A DNA stretch of 64,000 nucleotides, from positions 62,001 through 126,000 of the forward strand of contig NZ_FRCS01000014.1 in the NCBI RefSeq assembly GCF_900143005.1, written 5' to 3'. Positions 33,542 through 41,111 of this stretch are shown in pieces (the first letter of the stretch is position 1; each line of letters starts with the position of its first letter). The notes beneath the pieces were generated by a model that did no database searches, had not been told where the DNA came from, and saw only the letters and a program-made list of their open reading frames with translations. This DNA comes from Cryptosporangium aurantiacum. Its GTDB lineage: Bacteria; Actinomycetota; Actinomycetes; Mycobacteriales; Cryptosporangiaceae. A program made the translations under genes and the position numbers.

Positions 33542-33589
33542 GTCCAGTTGTCGACGTATCACCCGCGGGTGATACGTCGATAACTGGAC
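33542..33589. terminator. Long palindromic bidirectional terminator between convergent genes
   Basis: 48 bases that are almost a perfect palindrome: arms of 24 with a single mismatch (G at 33550 opposite T at 33581) and no real loop, centred on cccgcggg. It is 7 bases past the acyl-CoA synthetase stop and 15 before the encapsulin stop. Minus-strand reading ends in GATTTT, a short U-run. Bidirectional terminator is the best reading. Confidence 0.8.
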
Positions 33590-33603
33590 AGGTTTCTCGG
33601 AGG

Positions 33604-34404
33604 TCAGGCGGTCAGGTTCACCGAGGCTTCGCCGGTCTGGACGACGAACGTCAGCGACTCCTGGAAGTACAGCTCGATCGACGTCGCGTCGTGCGACAGA
33701 TAACCGATCGAGACGTCCTGGCCCAGGTACAGCTCGTAGTCGCCACCGCGGGTGGACAGCACCACCGCACCGTCGATCGCCGGTGCCCAGATGATCTCGC
33801 CGTCCCGCAGCACCCGGGCAATGTGCTCGTGGATCGGGTAGCCGTGATCGCTGGTCTCGGCGACCGCGGTGTAGGCCTCGGCGGACAGCAGCAGGCTGTA
33901 GGGGCCGTCGACGCCGGCCAGCCGGAGCGACGTGATCGCCTGCGCCACCGCGTTCGGGTACTCCCGGACGTCGTCCGGCAGCGCGATCTTCGTGTTGGTG
34001 CTGCCCGGCCGCAGGCCGACGATGCCTGCTGCGGCGTACCCGTCGAGGATCGCGCGGTCCTCGGCGAACGCCAGTGCCTTGGCCGCGTCCTTGACCGGCT
34101 GCCAGTCCGAGTTCTTCGCGCCGCGCTCGACGTCGTCCACGGCCTGGCGGTCGACGACGAACGGGATCCGGAACTCCACGATCGGCTGCACGATGCGGCT
34201 GCGCACCCGGACACCCTCGGCGGGCGGAGCCAGGTCGCTCAGGTGCCCGGTGCCGACGGCGGAGAGCTCCTCGCCGGAGGGGCCGATCACGTCGATGACA
34301 CGACGCGCGGCGACGTGCCGGGTGAACGTCCGGCGGGCCTCGGTCTCGATGTCGGCCCAGGCGGCGTCCGAGATCGGCGCGAGCTCGCGGTAGAGATTGT
34401 TCAC
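33604..34404 (-). CDS. Type I (family 1) encapsulin shell protein
   Basis: 266 residues, the usual length of linocin/CFP29-type encapsulins, from a GTG overlapping the DyP stop (GTGA). Begins NNLYRELAPISDAAWADIE and continues ARRTFTRHVAARRVIDVIG, the conserved P-domain start of HK97-fold shells; ends with FQESLTFVVQTGEA. Subunits self-assemble into a roughly 24-nm protein nanocompartment. The upstream gene makes its cargo, a DyP peroxidase with a C-terminal targeting peptide, and translational coupling keeps both in step. Confidence 0.96.
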   Translation of the reverse strand: MNNLYRELAPISDAAWADIETEARRTFTRHVAARRVIDVIGPSGEELSAVGTGHLSDLAPPAEGVRVRSRIVQPIVEFRIPFVVDRQAVDDVERGAKNSDWQPVKDAAKALAFAEDRAILDGYAAAGIVGLRPGSTNTKIALPDDVREYPNAVAQAITSLRLAGVDGPYSLLLSAEAYTAVAETSDHGYPIHEHIARVLRDGEIIWAPAIDGAVVLSTRGGDYELYLGQDVSIGYLSHDATSIELYFQESLTFVVQTGEASVNLTA

Positions 34405-35417
34405 GGTGCGGTGCTCCTCTTGAGGCTGCCGATGCGCAGCGACCCGTCGTCGGGGGTTTCGGGTGTGGCCTGAAGCTTCTCGGGGGGACCGGGCGGATCG
34501 TCCAGCAGGTCCGCGCTGGGCACGAAGAACAGGCTGCCGGTGACCGCCGTGGAGAAGTCGAGGATCCGGTCGGTGACGCCCGGCGGACGCCCGATGAACA
34601 TGTTGACGAGCATCTGCTCGGTCACCGACGGGGTCGCCGCGTACCCGATGAAGTACGTGCCGAACTCGCCGGCGGCCACCGACCCGAACGGCATGTTGTC
34701 GCGGACGATCTGCCGCTCGGTTCCGTCCTCGTCCACGATCGTGTTCAGCGCCACGTGCGAGTCGGCCGGCTTGACGTCGTCGGGAAGCTCCATGTCGTCG
34801 AGCTTCGTGCGGCCGATCACCCGCTCCTGGGTCTCCACCGGCAGCCGGTTCCAGGCCTCGATGTCGTGCAGGTACTTCTGCACGATCACGTAGCTGCCGC
34901 CGACGAAGTCCGGGTCCTCGTCGCCGATCGTCGCCACCTCGATCGCGGACGCGCCGGTCGGGTTCTCGGTGCCGTCGACGAAGCCCATCAGGTCACGCTG
35001 GTCGAAGTACCGGAACCCGACGGTCTCGTCGACGACCTCGGCGGCGTCCCCGAGGCGTCGCCGCAGGTGGGTGGCCAGCTCGAAGCAGAGGTCCATCCGC
35101 CGGGCGCGGATGTGGAACAGCAGGTCACCGGGGGTCGAAGGGGCCTTGTGCCGGGGGCCGGTCAGTTCGCGGAATGGGTGCAGCTCCGCCGGGCGCGGAC
35201 CGCCGAACAGCCGATCCCAGGCGTCCGAGCCGAATCCGACGACGACGCTGAGGTCGCCCTCCGGAGCGCGGAACCCGACCGAGCGGGCGATCCCCGCCAC
35301 GTCCGGGATCAGGTCGCGGACAGGATCTTCACCGTTCTCGCGGATCACCACGACGAGGAAGATCGCCGCCTCGGTGAGCGGGGTGAGTACCGGTTGTGAC
35401 TCCACCGGCTTGACCAT
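34401..35417 (-). CDS. DyP-type peroxidase, encapsulin cargo
   Basis: 338 residues, GGAGGGG upstream of the ATG. DyP signature GFVDGTENP with Asp148, proximal heme ligand His221 in ADSHVALN, and distal Arg239 in IVRDNMPFG. The C-terminal DGSLRIGSLKRS (324-335) matches the cargo-loading peptide that docks DyP and other cargo inside encapsulins, joined by a Pro-rich linker. A heme enzyme oxidising phenols, dyes or other reductants with peroxide; sequestration in a shell probably protects the cell from radicals. Confidence 0.96.
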   Translation of the reverse strand: MVKPVESQPVLTPLTEAAIFLVVVIRENGEDPVRDLIPDVAGIARSVGFRAPEGDLSVVVGFGSDAWDRLFGGPRPAELHPFRELTGPRHKAPSTPGDLLFHIRARRMDLCFELATHLRRRLGDAAEVVDETVGFRYFDQRDLMGFVDGTENPTGASAIEVATIGDEDPDFVGGSYVIVQKYLHDIEAWNRLPVETQERVIGRTKLDDMELPDDVKPADSHVALNTIVDEDGTERQIVRDNMPFGSVAAGEFGTYFIGYAATPSVTEQMLVNMFIGRPPGVTDRILDFSTAVTGSLFFVPSADLLDDPPGPPEKLQATPETPDDGSLRIGSLKRSTAP

Positions 35418-35495
35418 CGTGCTTTACCCCTCCGTTCACCAGCCAACCGACCCTATCCTGCCGCGAACACGGGCAACCGCATCGGTCAGGTGACT

Positions 35496-36392
35496 CTAGG
35501 AGGGCAGTGGGTGGACGGTGCCGGCGGCGACGTCGTGGAGTTTGTCCGGGTTGGCGACGTTGTGGATCGTGGCGACCCGTCCCTCATCGTCCAGGTCGAC
35601 GGTGAGCGTCGCGAACACCCGGCCCGCGCCGGAGAACACGACCCCGGTCGCACCGTTGAGCTCCACCACCTCGATGACCATGTCGGCGGGATCGACGCCC
35701 TCGTAGGGACGGGAGGCGACCCCGGCGAACCAGGCGGCCACCCGCTCGGCACCGATCACCGGACGCATCGCCTGCCGGACCTTGCCGCCGCCGTCGGTCC
35801 AGAGCGCCACGTCGGGGGCGAGCAGCTCCATCAGCGTGTTGAGGTCTCCCCCGCTCGCCGCGGCGACAAAACGCTCGGTCACCGCGCGGTGCCGGGCGCG
35901 CGTCGCCGGGAACCGCGGTCGCCGCGCCTGGACGTGCGCCCGGGCCCGGGCCGCGGCCTGGCGCACGGTGTCCTCGGACCGCTCGACGGCGTGGCCGATC
36001 TCGCGGTAGGTGAAGCCGAACGCCTCGCGGAGGACGAACACCACCCGCTCCAGCGGGCTGAGGCTCTCGAGCACCACCAGCAGCGCCGTCGAGACGCTGT
36101 CAGCGACCGCGACGTCGTCCGCGGCGTCGCTGGTGGTGAGGATCGGTTCGGGGAGCCAGGGCCCGATGTAGGTCTCGCGGCGGACGCTGGCCGAACGCAG
36201 CCGGTCCATGGCCACGTTCGACACGATCCGCACCAGGTACGCCTTGGGGTCGGCGACCCGCGAGCGGTCGGCCGCCGACCACCGCACCCAGGCGTCCTGC
36301 ACGGCGTCCTCGGCGTCGGCGGCGCTGCCGAGGATGCGGTAGGCGACCGAGAACAGCAGGGAGCGGTGGTCGGCGAAAACACTCTCGGTCAT
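35496..36392 (-). CDS. sigJ: SigJ-type ECF sigma factor with C-terminal NTF2-like domain
   Basis: 298 residues. Region 2 HRSLLFSVAYRILGSAADAE with DAVQDAWVRW, region 4 LSPLERVVFVLREAFGFTYR with EIGHAVERSEDTVRQ, then a SnoaL/NTF2-like fold (TERFVAAASGGDLNTLMELL, ADMVIEVVELNGATGVVF). This is the ECF41/SigJ class, in which the C-terminal domain controls activity instead of an anti-sigma factor, and the linked gene usually encodes a carboxymuconolactone decarboxylase, oxidoreductase or DUF1772 protein. Here the coupled upstream gene is a flavoprotein (ATGA overlap 36389-36392). Symbol by class. Confidence 0.9.
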   Translation of the reverse strand: MTESVFADHRSLLFSVAYRILGSAADAEDAVQDAWVRWSAADRSRVADPKAYLVRIVSNVAMDRLRSASVRRETYIGPWLPEPILTTSDAADDVAVADSVSTALLVVLESLSPLERVVFVLREAFGFTYREIGHAVERSEDTVRQAAARARAHVQARRPRFPATRARHRAVTERFVAAASGGDLNTLMELLAPDVALWTDGGGKVRQAMRPVIGAERVAAWFAGVASRPYEGVDPADMVIEVVELNGATGVVFSGAGRVFATLTVDLDDEGRVATIHNVANPDKLHDVAAGTVHPLPS

Positions 36393-37705
36393 CGGGTGTA
36401 CCGGCCGCCACGGGGCCAGATCGCGGTCATACCCGGGCTGGTGGTCATCCGGCCGAACGTCGACCAGGGCGAGGAAGTCACGGTCTCCTTGTACCAGCGG
36501 GCCCGTCGGCCGGTCAGGCAGAGGGAGCGCGGGGTGTCGTTGGGGTGGGTGAACTGGACGATTCCGTCGTTCCGGCCGAGGCTGATCGGCGCGTGGTAGT
36601 AGCCGAACCGGAAGGGCTCGGGTGCCTTGCCGTCCAGTTCCCGGGCGATCGACGCCGCGGTGTGCGCACCGGTCGGCATGCCGCTCTGGCAGGTTCCGTG
36701 CATCACCCCGTATCCCTGCCGGATCGCGGCCGCGTCTCCGACCGCGTAGATCTCCGGGTGGGAGATCGACCGCAGCGTGCTGTCGGTGACGATCCGGCCC
36801 CGGTCGTCGACGTCGAGCCCGGCCTTGGCGGGCAGCGGTGACACCCGGACACCGCTGGTCCAGAGCACCGCGTCGGCACTGATCGTTTCGCCGTCGGCGA
36901 GCCGCACCGCGTCCGGTTCGATCGCGGCGATCTCGACGCCGGGCCGCACCTCGACACCCAGCCGGCGCAGGGCGCCATCCAGATAGGACTTGGCCTTCGG
37001 TGCGAACGTGGCTCCCGGTTCGCTCCGGCCGATCAGCACGACGCGGAGAGACGGGTACTGCTCGGCGATCTCGGCGGCGGCCTCGACGCCGGTGAGCCCA
37101 CTGCCACACACCGCGACCGTCGCGCGGCCCGGCCCGACCGGGCGCGGCGCGGTCACAAGCGGCCCAGTCACACGCGGCCCGGTCACACGCGGCCCGGCCG
37201 CGTACGGCCCGGCAGCGGCGCCCGGCGCGGCGACGGCGGCCGGGTCGGTGGCGGCCGCCGGGTCGGTGGCGGCCGCCGGGTCGGTGGCGAGGGTGGACAG
37301 GCGGCGGGCGAACAGCTCGGCGTCGGCCGCGCTGTCGAGCGTGGCGGCGTTCGCCTCGGCGCCCGGCACCGCAGTCGTGTCCGCGACCGCACCCAGCGCG
37401 TACACCAGCGTGTCGTACGGAAGGTCTCGCTCGTCGTCGATCCGGACCGTCCGCGCGGCGGCGTCCATGCCGGTGATCCAGCCGGTCACCAGCCGCACGC
37501 CGATGGGCTTCAGCAGGTCGGTCAGGCGCAGGTCGGCCAGCTGCTGGCCGGAGGCCACCTGGTGCAGCCGCAGCCGCTCGGTGAACCGCTCGCTCGCGTT
37601 GACGACCGTGATCCGGACGTCGTCCCGCTTCTTGGTGCGCCCGGCCAGGCTCGTCGCCGCCGCCATGCCCGCGTACCCTGCTCCGAGTACCACGATCTCG
37701 CGCAT
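36389..37705 (-). CDS. NDH-2-like FAD-dependent pyridine nucleotide-disulphide oxidoreductase
   Basis: 438 residues. FAD site IVVLGAGYAGMAAATSLAG (residues 4-22), second dinucleotide fold ATVAVCGSGLTGVEAAAEIA, and IYAVGDAAAI near the C-terminus. Resembles type II NADH dehydrogenases and related soluble reductases. An insertion of about 50 Ala/Thr/Asp/Pro/Gly-rich residues between the two folds (DNA repeats 37152-37286) is not typical and would form a flexible loop. Translationally coupled to the SigJ-like sigma factor, which fits the conserved sigma-oxidoreductase pairing of that class. Confidence 0.88.
   Translation of the reverse strand: MREIVVLGAGYAGMAAATSLAGRTKKRDDVRITVVNASERFTERLRLHQVASGQQLADLRLTDLLKPIGVRLVTGWITGMDAAARTVRIDDERDLPYDTLVYALGAVADTTAVPGAEANAATLDSAADAELFARRLSTLATDPAAATDPAAATDPAAVAAPGAAAGPYAAGPRVTGPRVTGPLVTAPRPVGPGRATVAVCGSGLTGVEAAAEIAEQYPSLRVVLIGRSEPGATFAPKAKSYLDGALRRLGVEVRPGVEIAAIEPDAVRLADGETISADAVLWTSGVRVSPLPAKAGLDVDDRGRIVTDSTLRSISHPEIYAVGDAAAIRQGYGVMHGTCQSGMPTGAHTAASIARELDGKAPEPFRFGYYHAPISLGRNDGIVQFTHPNDTPRSLCLTGRRARWYKETVTSSPWSTFGRMTTSPGMTAIWPRGGRYTR
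37152..37286. repeat. In-frame 15-bp and 18-bp tandem repeats inside the oxidoreductase gene
   Basis: Three 15-bp units (gtcacacgcggcccg and variants, 37152-37196) encode TGPRV-like pentapeptides. About 55 bases on, three 18-bp units end at 37286 (gcggccgccgggtcggtg, last two identical) and encode ATDPAA. Both sets keep the frame. Confidence 0.8.
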
Positions 37706-37801
37706 CGTTTCCGTCCTTCCTCGTCGTGGGACTGACGAGCACCTAGACGGGGCGCGACCCTCGGGACGTGAAGGCGCGTGACGCAGGTCACAGGAGGCTC
37801 G

Positions 37802-38437
37802 GTGTCAGTCACGTCGGCACTGGTTTCGTTCGCGGTGGTGGCGGCGCTACTCACGATCGTCCCGGGGCTGGACACCGCCTACGTGTTACGCACCGCGATC
37901 GTCGGTGGACGCCGCCCGGCCTTCGCCGCCGCAGCGGGGATCGGTACCGGGTCGCTGGCCTGGGGTGCGGCGGCCGCGGTCGGCGTGTCCGCGCTGCTCA
38001 CCGCATCGACGCTGGCTTACACCGCGCTCCGGATCACCGGCGCCGCCTACCTGGTCTGGCTCGGCGTCCAGCTGATCCGGGAGACGCTCGGCCGGCGCGG
38101 GGCGACCGCGGCGGCACCGGAGCCCACGGACAGCGACGGCGCCTGGCGGGCGTGGCGACGCGGCGTCCTGACCAACCTGCTCAACCCCAAGGTCGGCGCG
38201 TTCTACCTCGCGGTGATCCCGCAGTTCCTCCCCGAGCACGCCCCGCACCTGCTGATGGGGCTGGCACTGGCGCTGGTGCACAACGCCGAGGGGATGCTCT
38301 GGTTCACCGCGCTGATCCTCGGTGCCCACGCCGTCCGCGGATGGCTCCGGCGCCCGGTCGTCCACCGTGCGATCGACCGCGTCACCGGCACCGCCCTGAT
38401 CGGCTTCGGCCTCAAACTCGCCGCGGCGCCCCGCTAA
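37802..38437 (+). CDS. LysE/RhtB family exporter
   Basis: 211 residues from the GTG at 37802, which has AGGAGG a few bases upstream; the GTG at 37778 is less likely. Six hydrophobic helices; LysE hallmark LTIVPGLDTAYVLRTA in helix 1 and GVLTNLLNPKVGAFYLAVIP in the middle. Exports an amino acid or derivative through the inner membrane by proton antiport (family knowledge). Convergent with the DUF2000 gene, 3 bases between stops. Confidence 0.92.
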   Translation: MSVTSALVSFAVVAALLTIVPGLDTAYVLRTAIVGGRRPAFAAAAGIGTGSLAWGAAAAVGVSALLTASTLAYTALRITGAAYLVWLGVQLIRETLGRRGATAAAPEPTDSDGAWRAWRRGVLTNLLNPKVGAFYLAVIPQFLPEHAPHLLMGLALALVHNAEGMLWFTALILGAHAVRGWLRRPVVHRAIDRVTGTALIGFGLKLAAAPR

Positions 38438-38440
38438 CGC

Positions 38441-38902
38441 TCAGCGCAGCAGGGTGAGGCCGCCGACGACCTTGTCGATCTGGTTGCGCGGGCCGACGAG
38501 GCCGACCGCGTAGTACGCCATCTCCTCGTGCGGCGTCGCGGCCATCGCGGCCTGGTACTCGGTGTAGGCGGTGGCGCGCTGCGCGGCCTGCGGCATGTCG
38601 ACGACGAGCAAGCTGGGCCGGGCGGCGGCCTTCGTCCGGACGCGGTGCACGGTCGCGGTGTCCGCGCCGAGGATCGCGCAGCCGATGAACGGCAGCGGCT
38701 GGTGCGCCAGCCCGGAGCCGTCGGTGGTGACCGGCCCCAGCAGGTCCGGCCGCTGCTGGCCGATCGTCGCCGAGAGGCAGGCGGCTGCGTTCGCGATCAG
38801 CCCGATCGGCAGGTCCCGGTCGACCACCACGACCCACTTCGTCCGCTGCTGACGGGTGGTCAGCGCGAGCAGTTCGTCCTGCGATTCCGACACCAGAGTC
38901 AT
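38441..38902 (-). CDS. DUF2000 family protein
   Basis: 153 residues. KWVVVVDRDLPIGLIANAAA, GLAHQPLPFIGCAILGADTA and MPHEEMAYYAVGLVGPRNQ-like parts match DUF2000, a small soluble alpha/beta family of unknown function often next to Lrp/AsnC regulators. The divergent Lrp gene 100 bases away fits that pattern and probably controls it, together with the LysE exporter in the same module. Confidence 0.85.
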   Translation of the reverse strand: MTLVSESQDELLALTTRQQRTKWVVVVDRDLPIGLIANAAACLSATIGQQRPDLLGPVTTDGSGLAHQPLPFIGCAILGADTATVHRVRTKAAARPSLLVVDMPQAAQRATAYTEYQAAMAATPHEEMAYYAVGLVGPRNQIDKVVGGLTLLR

Positions 38903-38973
38903 CGATCACTCCTTCGATGTGCTGCGTTCCGCCGGAACACTAAGCTTCCGTTGCGGACTATGGCGCAAGCGAT

Positions 38974-38984
38974 GAACGACGTTC
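38974..38984. promoter_or_regulatory. Small dyad upstream of the Lrp gene, possible operator
   Basis: GAACG-a-CGTTC, 11 bases, 20 bases before the GTG of the Lrp-like gene and in the gap shared with DUF2000. Lrp operators are about this size with weak symmetry. Short enough to occur by chance. Confidence 0.3.
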
Positions 38985-39004
38985 GATGAATCGGGGAAAC
39001 ACCA

Positions 39005-39454
39005 GTGCTTGATGCGATCGACCGGGCTCTTCTGCGGGAGCTGGAAAACGATGCGCGGGCGACGAACCGCGAACTGGCGGCCGCGGTCGGGGTGGTGCCG
39101 TCCACGTCGCTGCTGCGGATCCGGGCGCTCCGTGAGCGCGGCGTGATCGCGGGCTACCGCGCGGAGATCGACCTGGCCGCGGTCGGACGGCCGGTGCAGG
39201 CGCTGATCTCGGTGCGCATCCGCCCGCCGTCCCGGCCGGTGATCAGCGCGTTCCGGGAGTGGGTAGCGGCGCTCCCCGAGACGATCGGGCTCTTCGTCAC
39301 CGCGGGCGGCTGGGACTTCCTGATCCACGTCGCGGTGCCGGACAACGACGGGCTGTACGCGTTCGTCATCGACCGGCTCACCGAGCGGCGCGAGGTCGCC
39401 GACGTCAACACGAGCGTGATCTACGAACACGTCCGCTCCCCGCACGTCGTGTAA
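39005..39454 (+). CDS. Lrp/AsnC family transcriptional regulator
   Basis: 149 residues from GTG (GGGGAAA upstream). N-terminal winged helix AIDRALLRELENDARATNRE with VGVVPSTSLLRIRALRERG, then RAM ligand-binding domain (ISVRIRPPSRPVISAF, VTAGGWDFLIHVAV). Forms octamer-like rings that respond to amino acids. Divergent from DUF2000 and close to the LysE exporter, so an amino-acid-responsive module (regulator, exporter, DUF2000) is likely. Confidence 0.93.
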   Translation: MLDAIDRALLRELENDARATNRELAAAVGVVPSTSLLRIRALRERGVIAGYRAEIDLAAVGRPVQALISVRIRPPSRPVISAFREWVAALPETIGLFVTAGGWDFLIHVAVPDNDGLYAFVIDRLTERREVADVNTSVIYEHVRSPHVV

Positions 39455-39586
39455 CCCGCTCTGCGGGCACGGAACTATTCGCGGCGGATGAGGCGGAGAC
39501 GATCCGGGTCAGTTGCACTGGGAGATGGGAGATGACTCCCAGGCCCCGCCGACGCGTTCGGCGGCGATCCCGGAAGGGGTACCGCG

Positions 39587-40021
39587 GTGTTCGATGACAA
39601 CGGGTCGTTCCTACTGGCGCTTTTCGAGTTCTTCATCTTCTTCGCATGGTTCATGTCGCTGTTCTGGATCTTCGGGGATCTCTTCCGGAGCAGGGACCTA
39701 GGCGGAGTCGCCAAGACGCTGTGGGCCCTGTTCCTCATCATCCTGCCGGTCATCGGCATGCTGGTGTACCTGATCGCCCGCGGCCACGGCATGACCGAAC
39801 GCGCGCTCGATGCCCAAGCTGCGTCCCAGAAGCGGCAGGACGCCTACATCAGGTCGGTCGCGGGGTCGAACAGCGGCACGTCGGGCCCGGCCGGCGAGAT
39901 CGCCTCGGCGAAGGAACTGCTGGACTCCGGCGCGATCAACGCGGCTGAGTTCGAGACGCTGAAGGCCAAGGCTCTCGCAGCTCACGGTGCTGCCCCCGTC
40001 GGGGAGAGTGCCCCGCGGTAG
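39587..40021 (+). CDS. PLDc_N / SHOCT two-TM membrane protein
   Basis: 144 residues from GTG with GGAAGGGG 7 bases upstream. Two hydrophobic helices (about 8-31 and 43-65) with GVAKTLWALFLIILPVIGML, the PLDc_N type of cardiolipin-synthase-like N-termini without the catalytic part. Then a disordered stretch and a C-terminal SHOCT motif EIASAKELLDSGAINAAEFE. Such proteins are common, single-copy membrane proteins of unknown role in actinomycetes; SHOCT probably mediates oligomerisation. Confidence 0.88.
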   Translation: MFDDNGSFLLALFEFFIFFAWFMSLFWIFGDLFRSRDLGGVAKTLWALFLIILPVIGMLVYLIARGHGMTERALDAQAASQKRQDAYIRSVAGSNSGTSGPAGEIASAKELLDSGAINAAEFETLKAKALAAHGAAPVGESAPR

Positions 40022-40337
40022 TCCGACGAGCCACCGGGCACCCGCGAGTGGGTCCGCCCGAGGACCGGTCCGGCTACCCCCGTAGCTGAGCCTGTTCCCC
40101 CAGGGGTCAGGACGCCCAACGCTGATTCAGGGTTCACCGCGCTGAATCGGCGCATCGTCGTGGTGGTCGCCTCGATCGGATCGCCCCATGCCGCCGACCA
40201 ACCACAGCGTCGGCCCGGTCGACCGATGCCCGATAACGGTGCAAGTCACCGAATCTGGCGAGCGACCACGGGCGGTCCACCTGGTCCTGCTCCGCACGAC
40301 GGACGGTGGCGCCCACTCCTTCGACTCCGGGAATCGA
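40022..40337. other. 316-base gap without a convincing gene
   Basis: Between the SHOCT protein and the secreted peptidoglycan-binding protein. An in-frame extension of the downstream ORF reaches 40188, but its residues are unlike the family and precede an obvious signal peptide, so I count it as leader. No hairpin longer than a few bases, no RNA gene and no clear -10/-35 pair seen. It probably carries the promoter and long leader of the 40338 gene. Confidence 0.5.
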
Positions 40338-40961
40338 ATGCCTTTCACCATGACCGCGCTACGTCGTCTCTGCGCGCTCGTCGCCGTGGTCGGAGCAGCC
40401 GTCACCTTCGCTCTCCTGCCGGCAGGCACTGCGACCGCGAACCCGGGCGTCCGCTACATCGGACCGTCCTCCCGATACGCGAATCCGCCGGGCGGCGTCG
40501 CGTGCGTCCAGCGGGCCCTCGGCATCACCGCGGACGGGAAGTTCGGCGATGAAACCTACGCGGCGGTTCGTCGGTTCCAGGTCGCCCGCAACCTTCTCGC
40601 GGACGGCATCGTCGGGCCTGCAACCGGCGACCAGCTCGTCGCCGCACTGCCCGACTCAGAACAATTCTCTTGTGCAGCGGTCGTCCCGACGACATTCGTG
40701 CTGATGGACGACAACGGCGACACCGCTGAAGGGGGAACCGTGTCCAACCGAACGTCGTCCGGGGACATCGGAGCCGCGGTCTCCATGGGTAAGCCGGTGG
40801 GCAAGTGCGTCGTTCAAGGCGTGAAGAGCCACTTCACCGGCCCCGGCCGCCTGGCGAAGGTGCTCTGGAAGCGCAAGCTGCCAAGCGCTGCGGAACTCCG
40901 CAAGGCACCGAATCCAGCGCTGTTCACGGCTGGCGTCGTCTGGTGCACGCTGATCGGCTGA
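40338..40961 (+). CDS. Secreted peptidoglycan-binding domain protein
   Basis: 207 residues from the ATG at 40338 (ATG at 40350 also possible). Signal peptide: [20 protein letters not shown], then cleavage likely after GTATA. A PG_binding_1 domain follows: [20 protein letters not shown] and [20 protein letters not shown]. The C-terminal 90 residues hold three Cys, no catalytic motif recognised, and end CTLIG. Likely a cell-wall-associated protein; enzymatic activity not shown. Not operonic with the TIR gene: 150 bases separate them. Confidence 0.8.
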   Translation: MPFTMTALRRLCALVAVVGAAVTFALLPAGTATANPGVRYIGPSSRYANPPGGVACVQRALGITADGKFGDETYAAVRRFQVARNLLADGIVGPATGDQLVAALPDSEQFSCAAVVPTTFVLMDDNGDTAEGGTVSNRTSSGDIGAAVSMGKPVGKCVVQGVKSHFTGPGRLAKVLWKRKLPSAAELRKAPNPALFTAGVVWCTLIG

Positions 40962-41111
40962 CCGGGTGAGCGCCTGCCGGTCGCGGTGGCCGGCAGGCGC
41001 TTGCGGCGTCCGGGCCGGCGCTCGACGGCGGACCCTAGGGCGTCGCCATCCGAGCCACCGGCCGATTGCGCTGCTGCGATACTGGCGGCCCAACGGGCCG
41101 GGGGTGATCCA

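Noticed and set aside
40186-40337. Upstream extension of the peptidoglycan-binding protein
   Set aside because: A signal peptide starts at 40338; the extra 50 residues would bury it.
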